From the NCBI RefSeq assembly GCF_008831285.2, contig NC_045141.1, forward strand, positions 15,240,106 to 15,304,105: DNA of 64,000 bases. Reading direction: 5' to 3'. Made by a program: the position numbers and the translations under genes. Positions 55,408-64,000 of the stretch are shown piece by piece; within the stretch, counting starts at the first letter, position 1; the number at the start of each line of letters is the position of its first letter. The notes beneath the pieces were generated by a model. The model ran no database searches and was not told the DNA's origin. It saw only the letters and a list, made by a program, of their open reading frames with translations. This DNA is from Nymphaea colorata. Its lineage: Eukaryota > Streptophyta > Magnoliopsida > Nymphaeales > Nymphaeaceae.

Positions 55408-55768
55408 TCACAAATAACTTTTTGGGGTTTTAAACGGTGAGGTTTTTTTTAGGTATAATACAATGGGCTTCGAAAAAATGGAAAAATATAGAAAATTTTT
55501 TAAAATTAAAAAAAATTAAAATGAGAGAAAAATAAAATAATTAAGAAACTAATAATACAAACATCAAAAGATAAATAGATTTGCAACAAATGAAAAATAG
55601 AAAATGAAAAAGAAGACTATTTGGCATTAAAAAATGAAAAAATTAAAAAAGCACTTTTTTCATTTTTTACCTTTTTTAAAAAAATGCGTTTTATTTTAGT
55701 TTTAAATGGAAACTTAATTTATTGTGTTTTTTTTTTGCATTTTAAAAAAAAAACGCATTTTTTGTGAC
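55408..55768. mobile_element. MITE with GTCACAAA ends
   Basis: Starts GTCACAAATAAC and ends AACGCATTTTTTGTGAC, flanked by TA on both sides (55406-55407 and 55769-55770). The inside is almost all A/T, with CATTTTTTACCTTTTTTAAA and its near mirror. The ends match those of 6874-7220. A TA duplication would fit Tc1/mariner-type MITEs, but two bases are weak proof. Confidence 0.6.
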
Positions 55769-56309
55769 TATACTTCTAACAACCATACAACTCAATGCCA
55801 TTCTGTTGTTTCACAAAAAATCTCCAGCAAGACATGTTGCAGCCAAACCAAAAGAAATTCATCATTCCTAAAGTCTCAGTCATGCTAGATAAAAATTGAA
55901 GTTCTCCATCAATCCTAGTTAGAATGAATAACTAATTTAGGCTACCAAAATAAAAGGAAAATCAAAATAAAGATCGATTTTCACATTCTGCCGATATCTT
56001 CCTTCTCTCCTCCATTTCTTCTTCTCAATACTCTTTCCCTCTCCCCTCTTCTTCTCCCTTTTTTGCTCCTCTCTCGTTTTCTTTTTCTTACTCTTAAGAA
56101 AAGATTCACTAGTTGCTCAGAGTCAGCGCCAGTTTGCATGACCAATAAAGAAAATACTAAAGAATACGAGGAAAATATGTGCTAAAAGCTAAATTGTCGC
56201 TTGGGCAGCCCCGAATTTGGACGAAGGAAGAAGAAAGAGCCAGATTCTAAGCGAAAATCAATGAGTTGATCACCTGGCACATTGCAGTGGAACTGAAGGG
56301 GAGAGGAGA
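55769..56309. other. Gene-free stretch
   Basis: A pyrimidine-rich patch (TTCTCTCCTCC-type words, 55995-56095) is the only notable feature. No gene recognised. Confidence 0.45.
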
Positions 56310-57150
56310 ATCAGAAACCGTACCCACGACTTAGAGCAGCAGGTGAAGTTCTGGCTGAGAGCTGTTGTATGATAGGATGCCACAACTATTACTTAAGCAC
56401 GAATTATGGAAATGTGATTTGTTTGATAGCAGTAGCTCTAACCAATTGATGTTAATTCATATCGAAACTGAATATGGAAATGTGATTTCATCTTATTACA
56501 ATGCTGGAAAGGATTATCTAAACCGGGCTGCTAAGTTGGTTCTTAATTTCTAAGAATGTTTTTGTTCCATGGACCATGTATCAAGAATAAGATGCACCAT
56601 CCCTACCAATGGCGATTTTTTTCTATTTTTTTATGTTTTTGTTTATCTGTTGCATTTTATTGGGATTTAAATTAATTCCAACATTGAATTAATCAGTACT
56701 TTGAAACAGATTGACACGTAATGGATTTTGCTGCGACCAGTTTGAGCCCAACTCTCCAAGGAGCCCAAAGATTGAGAATTGGACTGGATGGTTGGCTAGG
56801 ACCTCCATATGTTGACCGTTTCTTGCTTTTCTTTCCCACTCTAATCTTGGTCAAGTTAAAAGACATTTCTGAATTACTCGTTTAAGTTGGATTTGGGTTT
56901 AGATATGAATGTAAAAATCGGATTCAAATTATAAAATTAGATTTAAATTTGGATATGACTTTTCTTTGTTCATATTCGAATCTGAAAATGTGAATATCAG
57001 AAAAAGTGGATACAGTGAAGGGTATGCCCAATTTGAATGTGATCCATTCACAACCTTAATTTTGACTGTGTATTTAAGGTCTTTTTATATCATTCAAGTT
57101 CATTTTGAGACTATACATAGGCTTTAGTCCAACCTGTTCTAAACTTAAAT
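56310..57150 (+). repeat. Dispersed repeat block, copy 6, lone
   Basis: Matches 4540-5560 with deletions. It holds the best-kept version of the block's short frame: MYDRMPQLLLKHELWKCDLF then NQLMLIHIETEYGNV and YYNAGKDYLNRAAKL (56365-56553). This copy is 22 kb from the next and has no callose synthase exon beside it. The function of the frame is unknown; the repeated conservation hints at an exon of the original gene. Confidence 0.7.
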
Positions 57151-57192
57151 GCTAAGCAACAATTACTTTTCTACTTTAATTGTGGCAGTATC

Positions 57193-57603
57193 ATGGAAGA
57201 ACCAATTTTGACAAAAGTGCAGGTGGCCCATTCATCATGTCATCATATGACTATCATGCACCTCTTGATGAATGTGGTACTTAATTTTAACAACGGAAAC
57301 TGCAGTCACTGCCATAACAGAGCCAAAATCAAATGCTCAATATGTGCTATCATTGCAGAATATGCTAGACAACCCAAGTGGGGGCACTTGATGGATCTTC
57401 ACTCTTCTCTTACAGATGATGGGGAAGGCTCTAACTTTCCGATATCTGACGTAAATGTCGGTAAAATTTCTATTGGCGCTTTGACCACCTTTACCAATGT
57501 TTTTTGGCTGTCAGTGATATACTTATTTTTTTTATTTGAAGCTGACAAGGACCTTATAATGAAAGGCATTATTGATGGACTCAACTCTATAGCTAGGTTG
57601 TAG
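57193..57603 (+). other. Unrecognised 136-residue open frame
   Basis: Begins [20 protein letters not shown]. It contains a Cys/His-rich stretch CSHCHNRAKIKCSICAI (residues about 38-53, two CxxC pairs) and a hydrophobic run FWLSVIYLFFLF near the C-terminus, then DLIMKGIIDGLNSIARL. The first words resemble the sequence before the callose exon at 5567 (GGGGAACCAATTTTGA), so the frame begins in duplicated DNA. Could be a fragment of an unknown gene or chance. No family recognised. Confidence 0.25.
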
Positions 57604-58102
57604 TTACTCCTGTAGAGTTGGTTTAAGTGAAATGCAGTCCTAAACAGCATACTAATGTTTTCAATTGCTACGCTGCATGAGAATTCCAAACCCAGAAGCT
57701 AGTAGGAGCTGACAGATGGTAATCAACTAAGTCATTGATTTCCAGAACAGCAGATAGTTGATACAATCAAATTGCAAATGTAATGTAGGAGTAAAGTTGT
57801 CTTTTTTTTTTTTTATAGCCAATAGTTTGAACAATTTCTTATTTCCATGTAGAAAATCAAAATTTTATGTATAAATTTTAAGTTTTAGGTTCATCTAAAT
57901 GAAAAAAATAAAATTATATTCTGGTCTCTTTAAAATTTTGAATTATTCTTCAGCATTTTCATAACTTCTTTTTATCCTTCTAAAAGAGCTCCTCTTTTTA
58001 CTTGGTCATGGGTATTTGATTATAATACACTCCTATATACAATTTCTTGTGCACATAACCAGTTTCTATTTGAAGGGTACCTGTGAGGTCAGACTTGAAG
58101 GA
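57604..58102. other. AT-rich gene-free stretch
   Basis: No gene, RNA or repeat recognised apart from a T run near 57802-57813. Confidence 0.5.
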
Positions 58103-58300
58103 ATGTCAGCAACACTAAGGAATTGTTCATCGATCAAGTCTGACCTCAGTTACTCCCAAAACCTGTGTGTGAATGCCTTAGCCTTTCTGTCTATCGACGC
58201 AATGTCAGCAACACTAAGGAATTGCTCATCGATCAAGTCTGACCTCAGTTACACACAAAACCAGTGTGTGAATGCCTTAGCCTTTCTGTCTATCGACGGA
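58103..58300 (+). repeat. Tandem duplication, 99-bp unit
   Basis: Two copies start at 58103 and 58202 at ATGTCAGCAACACTAAGGAA. The unit is 33 codons long, so a frame stays open across both: MSATLRNCSSIKSDLSYSQN then CVNALAFLSIDA. The copies differ at only a few bases. The multiple-of-three length is notable but may be chance. Confidence 0.9.
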
Positions 58301-58690
58301 ACGATCTCTCTGTCGTCGTCATCAGAGTCGTCATCGTGAGGGGTGGTGCTGCTGGCATGGAATTGCAGAGGGCGTCGGGGCTGCTGGTGCAGGAGAATTC
58401 GTCGTCTTCGAGTCCACAGCAAAAGTTGCTGATGATCTCCATTTTTGAGGAAATGAAGGTCCTAGATGACCAGAACGAACAGAGGGGACCAAATGGAGGG
58501 AGGTGCGAAGTAGATGAAGAAAGGGACCACAGAGGTAGTGGCCGAGCCATATGTAAGATGGTGTGGGCTGTGGAGTCAGTTCCCTCCTTAGCCGAATCCC
58601 TCGTTAGCATCTCCTTCAGATCCTCTCACGCTGAATAGCATGCGGTCTTGCTCAAGACTCTCCCTCCACCATGCACAATGGAGTTCTGTA
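58301..58690 (+). other. Unrecognised frame downstream of the tandem repeat
   Basis: A frame runs from the second repeat unit to 58638: MELQRASGLLVQENSSSSSP, FEEMKVLDDQNEQRGPNGGR and RAICKMVWAVESVPSLAESL. Base composition is more gene-like than the surroundings. No family recognised; it may be an exon of a lost gene. Confidence 0.25.
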
Positions 58691-58699
58691 TTTCCATAA

Positions 58700-59120
58700 G
58701 GAACTAACAATCAACGGCAGCCCTGCTGCCCATAATCTGATAGCCAGCCCCGCTTCAGTCCACTATCCATCCATTTATATTTTAGCTCTTTAATGCAATC
58801 AGCACTCAGCATTTTCCTGTGGAATTTACTGCACCAAAACCTCCAACGATTCTTCACTCGTGTACGAGTGAGAAGAAGATGGGATGTGGAGTCAGCTTTC
58901 CCTCGCATAAACGAACCTGCTAGCAAGCGCAATGCTGGGGTGTTGGAGCCTCGGGTCTGTAAGTAACCTATCCTCAATAGCCAAGTAAAGGAACCACGAA
59001 GCCGAAGGGGGAGCAAACTTAGTCCAAATAATGGCTCTCCAGGTTTCTGCCACAGAAAACTCTTCGATCAAGTCATATATCTCTCCTGAGCCTACCTCCT
59101 GAAACATTCGCCCACCCCAC
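58700..59120 (-). pseudogene. LINE C-terminal remnant, reverse strand
   Basis: On the minus strand: EFSVAETWRAIIWTKFAPPS, SWFLYLAIEDRLLTDPRLQ and, in another frame, KNRWRFWCSKFHRKMLSADC. This follows the zf-RVT order seen in the LINE at 52.5 kb (TWRELIWNKDVHP..RWFTYIALNGRLPTQDR). A degraded fragment of a different LINE copy, opposite in direction. Confidence 0.65.
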
Positions 59121-59142
59121 ACCAGTCTACCTGGCCCCTCAC

Positions 59143-59318
59143 AAGCAGGCCATGAGCACCCAGAAGCTCCCCCTTCCTCCTCCCTGCCGTCTTCACCATC
59201 TACCCCTGAGTCGACGACAAAGAGAACCTCACCAAGTATGTCATGATCCTCATTCGCCACGACACGAACTTGAACCATGTGACGGATCCGGTTCAGAACA
59301 TTGTAACAAGTGTTCCGT
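59143..59318 (+). pseudogene. FLOT: Second flotillin fragment
   Basis: Starts GCAGGCCATGAGCACCCAGA, matching 37541-37565. With frame changes it reads QAMSTQKLPL, TIYP*VDDKENLTKYVMILI and LNHVTDPVQN, the same flotillin region as [10 protein letters not shown]...[15 protein letters not shown] near 37.6 kb. It is only about 175 bases long and breaks at both ends, with a LINE remnant directly to the left. Confidence 0.75.
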
Positions 59319-60419
59319 AAATCTGTTTTATTTTTGAAAGCAGATAGATTCATGTAACAATGCATTTCGGCTGCCAAAAAGCTCGGTAAGTGATCGTAAA
59401 TTGCCTTGGGTACATGGCTGACCTGATTCTGTACATGTACCTTCTTGACATCAAAGTAATGCCAGTAGGACACCCTTAACATTCTACTCCAGTACTTTCT
59501 GTTGTGATTTATGTAGATCAAATTGTGATATTGAAGTGGATTATTTATTAGTTGACCTCATAAGAGTCTGCTGATTCAGGGTGGGTGAAAAGGAGTTATC
59601 TCAATTCCAAGTGAAAGTTCAAGCTTTGCCTTCCTAAAGTTTGAGATTGTCTCGGCTATGTCAGCTAGCACAGAGTTGCCATCCAATTTTTAGCATAGAG
59701 GCATAGCATCCACTGAATTGAACTAGAAATACAATGTTTGTGTGTCTCAGTCCAACTAGCTATACTATGCCCCTTGCGGGTAAAGACTATTATGTTCTTT
59801 CGTGTATATTTTACAAGGACAAAGGACAAGTATGTAAAGTAATAATTTAAAGAAATTGCACCAATTAATAATGTTAATCGGCTGAATACATTGCTACGCA
59901 GAGAGGAATTTTAGACCTGGTCAAGGTCTGGGTCGAATCGTTTGCCAATACCTGGACCCGATTCTGATTAGACCTCAATTAATACACCGCCAATGCATCT
60001 TTTTGTTCCGGATTCGATTCATTTGCAATCTCTGGTCCATTTAATCTGTTGTTCTGGATTCGTAAAGCTTGCAACCGGCCTCATTCATGGGCAGGGATGT
60101 GAGAGGTCTAGATTCGGGTTGGATCTACCCTCTACCGAATTCGACTCAATCGGAGTCTATGTAAACAGCTTTGCAGTTGAATTGGGGTTTAAACGCTATC
60201 TTTCAGAACTGAATTAGTCCCAATTAACACAAGATCCAACATTTGTAATCAGGTTGGACTTTAAAATGATTCCAGTGGGAGATTAGACACGGATTTTAGA
60301 ATTTGTTATGGAATTGCACTCTGCACCAAAATTTGGATCTGATTAGTGATTCATTCGATATTTTTTTTTATCAGATCCTGCTGAAGGAATTCAAAATTGG
60401 AAGAATAGTCACATGTATT
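59319..60419. other. Gene-free stretch
   Basis: No gene recognised. The 59890-60200 part repeats words such as GGATTCG and CTGGATTCGTAAAGC that occur in MITE ends, but no element can be bounded. Confidence 0.4.
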
Positions 60420-61350
60420 TAGGACTGCACAATGAGTGGAATCAACTCTGGCTCTATGTGAACTCCCTTATAAAAAGTCAACTTGAGCTATAAATGAGTC
60501 ACGTTTGACTTTAAAATTTATACTCAAATTAAACAAGTAGGCCTGAGCACCGGGCCGGGCTGCCACCGGGTACCCGATACTCGACCTGGTCGGGCCTGCG
60601 TCCGGGCCGAGAAAACCGGGCCCGGGCCCGATGGCGCGGCCCGGGTCGGCCCGGCCTGGCCCGATCCGGCCCACTAATTCCTCTTCATCCTCCTCCTCCT
60701 CCCCTTCTTCTTTGCCACCACGGGCTCCCTTTTCTTCCCCACCCCCAACGGCTCCTCCTACTAGGTCACCAACATCGCTCCCCAGCAGTAGAGGTTTGTC
60801 ATCCGGCCAGCGAAGGGGTTTGGCTCAACCGGAGCCTCCCCTTCAACATAGCCCCTCAACCTTTTTTTATTGTCAAACAGGCCGTGCCGGGTCGGGCCCA
60901 GCCCCGGGCTTGGGTCCCGATGGGCCGACCCAGGCTGGGTCATACCGGGCCTGCCCAGACCGGCCTGATGCCCACCCTTATAAACAAGTCAAGTTAGAGT
61001 TATAAGAACTTGACTTATTTAGACTCAATTCAGCTCAACTATATAAATATGTTATGAATGAAAGATCCTCTGTTGCTACGTTTTTCTTTATAGGATATTT
61101 GGATGCAAAATATATGCATTCTTTCTTTGGATTTTCTATTAGACGGTCGTTCATGGCTGAATTAGTTGAAAGAAACCAGTCAATGAGTTAAATGTGCAAG
61201 GTAGGTTAAGTTAACAAAAATGAGTTAAACAAGTTAGGCAAGTTGAGTTTGAGCTCGACGCTGTATATATAGTCGAAACAAGCTCATGAGTTCAAACTTT
61301 TTGAGTTGAGTTAAGCTCGAGCTGATCAACTCAGCACTTGTGCAGCCCTA
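60420..61350. mobile_element. Old hAT-like element with nested insertion
   Basis: Starts TAGGACTGCACAATGAGT and ends, in reverse, TAGGGCTGCACAAGTGCTGA. Flanks CATGTATT (60412-60419) and GATATATT (61351-61358) agree at six of eight bases, fitting an aged 8-bp hAT duplication. The inside contains many words of the type ACTTGACT and TTGAGTTGAGTT. No transposase is present, so it is non-autonomous. Confidence 0.65.
60539..60981. mobile_element. GC-rich hAT-type MITE nested in older element
   Basis: 443 bp, starting AGGCCTGAGCACCGGGCCGG and ending, in reverse, ATAAGGGTGGGCATCAGGCC. It is flanked by a perfect 8-bp duplication AAACAAGT (60531-60538 and 60982-60989), the hAT signature. The ends are made of GGGCCGGG words. 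Its frames (Ser/Pro-rich, from TCCTCCTCC) are composition effects. The ends resemble the GC-rich spacers of the flotillin array at 38.5-41.3 kb. Confidence 0.85.
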
Positions 61351-62280
61351 GATATATTCGATCCATTTACATCGACCAATTTATTGCAACAGAACTGTCA
61401 AAACGGAAGCTAAACATGCATATTCTAAGTCAGCAATTTGATGCATGTAGGAAGGGAAACACTAAGTCACCTAAGAGTCAGCTTGCATTTCTTATTACCA
61501 AGTTCCGGCTGATTAGTTTAGTTATACCAGGGGAACAGGTGGATACAAGACAAATCTGAGCTAAGAACAAACTTTGTCCTTTAATATATAATCAGATCTC
61601 AGATAAGGATTGAGGCTTTGCTCACAATTGGGCGCAGTTGATGCTTCCTTTCTTGTCTTTTCTTGATAGATTGGTGTGCGGGATAAGATGGGATCGAAGA
61701 TAATAATTGCTCCAAGGGGGTTGGTGCAACGGTGGGGGCAGGAGCTAGTAGGAAACTAGTTTTCATTTTAAATCCATGTGATGTCAACTATCTGTGCTGC
61801 AAAAGGGGGGCCACCGATATGCAAGTTGAAGTATAGTAGGAGTGCCACCTTAAAGCACCAAAAATGCAGCCCTGAACCCTATGGGACGAGAGGAAGCACT
61901 TAAGCTGTGAGAATAGTCTCCTGCTCGCCCGAAATAAAAAATAATAATTGGGGATGTGCATTGAAGAAGATACGTATTGACTGAATGCTTAAAAGGAAAT
62001 CTAGATCTATCTAGATTGAATTTGGTGTAGTCGACACTATTAGAGATGCACTACTGTATTGTCTGATCAGCTAGGTCACGTGGGTATGTGTGATCTGTCC
62101 AAGTACCCGCGGTATGTGGGTACAATGACATTGATATGTAGGTATGGTTATATTTAAAAACTTAAAATTTTATATTTTCAAACTTTTTAATTTGATTTCT
62201 CTCTTCTTTTTTATTTTCCTTTCACATTGATTCTATATTTTCCTCTTATTTTTTTAATTTTAAGAATTTTTGTAGATTAT
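61351..62280. repeat. Gene-free; weak third member of a low-copy repeat
   Basis: Positions 61735-61880 resemble 35260-35410 and 41440-41575 (AAATCCATG..TG.CA.CT.TGTGCTG, AAGTTGAAGT, ACCTTAAAGCACCAAAA). The rest has no recognisable gene. Confidence 0.45.
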
Positions 62281-64000
62281 TATTTATATATATATATATA
62301 TATACTTTGTTGTTCCTTCCAACCATGATTTTTCTAAAATTATGGTGCCTATCGGACTTAGCTGATCAGTCTAACTGGACCTCCAGCAATAAAGTTGGTG
62401 CAATTTAATTATTATATCAAATTGCAAAGCAATCAGATTAGACTATAATCATCACCCTAATAATGAGTTGGGCATAGTTGGTTGAGCCTGCCGCTGGTAA
62501 TTAAGAGGCTCGTTGTTGTTTTTATTCTCACAAGGGTCGCCTCCTAACACAAGTCAAAGTAAGCATAAGCCTTGTTGGTGGGGATACTAGCGTCGAGGTC
62601 ATACCCTGTCAATTGTGAATGATAAAACTCTTAGTGTAGCTTCCCAAAATTTTTTGAAACTTCGAGATGATTAGTTGTCCTAGTACCTAGCCTTTTACAT
62701 CATAAACCAAAATTAGGAGAGTTAGGTTGGGATTAGGGTTTCTTCAAACAAACAGCTTTGAGCGCGTTTCAGTATTTGGGTACTTCAAATACTAAAGAGC
62801 TCGTGAATTGAGCCCCATACAAAATTGAACTCGACTTGGAGCTGAATACTTATGGGCATGAAAGGCAATGAATTAGAATGTTTGTGCTATACTTTTAGAC
62901 ATACTTTGTAGGAAACATCGAGTTCTTGTGGACCAAAAAGTCCTCTAAAGTTGCTTGCTAAGGAAGGCAAAGCGAGAGGATGTTCAAAAAGCAGAAGAGG
63001 GTAAGATTGTCATTTCTCTTTTTCCTTTTATGGCAATTCCTTTCAGTGCTTTCGGATCCTAGCGTTGCATGCTGGTTGCACCACAAAGTGTTAGTGTTTT
63101 CTAGTGCTTACTTTTCAATTCTACTTGGAAAACAAGTTTCTTCTGTTGCTGATGTGCAGCCATGTGGAAAGGGTATAAACACCTTTTTCTAGGCATATAA
63201 TTGCCACAATCCACCACAATGGATTGGACATTTTCTCACAATTCAAGTTGTTTTCACCTAATTTGATTGTTTAAATGTGGTGATCATGAGTGCTTCTATC
63301 AAAAGAACGTATTTTAGATCCTACAAAGTATAAAGCATTTTCATCCTTGATGCATAGATTTGGCTATCCAGCAGTTAGATTTCATGTTTATCTGCATGCC
63401 TCATATTTGAAATATTTTGCTTATTAGTTAATTCAGGTTATTTGTATGGCATTGTACCTATGATGGTGAAATGTCATAATGTCAAAGTTGTCTTTTTAAT
63501 TCAGATAGTTGCCCGAGTTAACCTTTGTCTATAAAAATATAAAGAACGCTTAAATTTGTTACCCGATTTCTTAACTTATGTTGAATCCTTTTTTAACTTA
63601 ATGACGGAGGTGAATCCTGACCAGCAAGTCTCACCAAAAGAACATCATACAAGAGCCCTTTCCATTCCAACGTCTCACGGTTAATGGATAACTAAAATGA
63701 CACATTATGTCGTTCAAACAAATCTTTTGAAAGTTAATTAGGTCCTTTTCTGAAATATTTGAACCTGGCACTTTGAAATGTAATTCACCATAAAAATCAG
63801 CGCCTATACGTTATATTATGTTTCTTATTTTGCTGCTTTTTCAATGACTTGAATGGTAAGTTTTTATTCATGCATACAGCTTGGAAAGCAAACAAATGTG
63901 ACTATCTACAATGAAGATCCTAAAAAACCCAAAAAACAAATTGCACGATGCATATGCTAGCCACCCCAAAAGGCAAGAATAATTTTGAAAGACATCTAAA
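62281..64000. other. AT-rich gene-free end of window
   Basis: A TA microsatellite lies at 62281-62303. The longest frame, 62980-63192, starts MFKKQKRVRLSFLFFLLWQF (signal-peptide-like) but has no family match I know and no neighbours that support it. No RNA genes were recognised. Confidence 0.4.

Noticed and set aside
60631-61005. A Ser/Pro-rich 124-residue protein
   Set aside because: The frame lies entirely within the GC-rich nested MITE and its flank; it comes from TCC-type repeats and GGGCCC words.

Overview
This is nuclear DNA of a flowering plant. The evidence is intron-containing fragments of plant genes (callose synthase, LOG cytokinin-activating enzyme, flotillin, cytochrome c), a plant-type Ty1/copia element, a plant L1-type LINE, several MITEs and small plastid-DNA insertions. 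There is no sign of a bacterial or viral replicon. The species cannot be fixed from the sequence. I see no gene in the window that looks intact and functional: every recognisable gene is a fragment or carries stops, so the window reads as a gene graveyard built by segmental duplication, inversion and transposition.

Layout. 1-3.5 kb: AT-rich DNA, a mosaic of three plastid fragments (trnD-GUC and two opposed rrn16 pieces), and a long inverted repeat (arms about 510 bp). 3.5-8.9 kb: a dispersed repeat block, then callose synthase exons from the start of the catalytic region (5.64-6.73 kb) and the true last exon (7.77-8.01 kb), with a MITE between them. 8.9-17.6 kb: a large palindrome with arms of about 1 kb; its left arm is split by a complete copia element (9070-15677, 476-bp LTRs, 5-bp target duplication). 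17.6-30.2 kb: two direct copies of a unit of several kb, each carrying the same callose synthase exons with different lesions. Between them lies a five-copy tandem array of a 564-bp unit. 30.2-33.9 kb: a third large inverted repeat enclosing exons 1 and 2 of a LOG gene. 33.9-37.2 kb: repeats without a clear gene. 37.5-41.3 kb: a flotillin pseudogene whose C-terminal piece recurs about seven times, alternating with GC-rich/AT-rich transposon-like spacers. 41.3-46.8 kb: repeats and a 2545-bp PIF/Harbinger-like element with palindromic ends. 46.8-47.3 kb: two tandem copies of cytochrome c exon 1. 47.6-53.5 kb: a degraded LINE. 53.5-64 kb: AT-rich DNA with MITEs, a second flotillin scrap beside a LINE remnant, and a hAT-type element nested inside an older one.

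The genes do not work together as a pathway. What unites the window is structure: exons keep intron-exon borders (so they were copied as DNA, not as mRNA), three long inverted repeats share the region, and one repeat block recurs at least six times in both orientations. The strongest leads are the flotillin/GC-rich array, the LOG-carrying inverted repeat, the 564-bp array and the Harbinger-like element.
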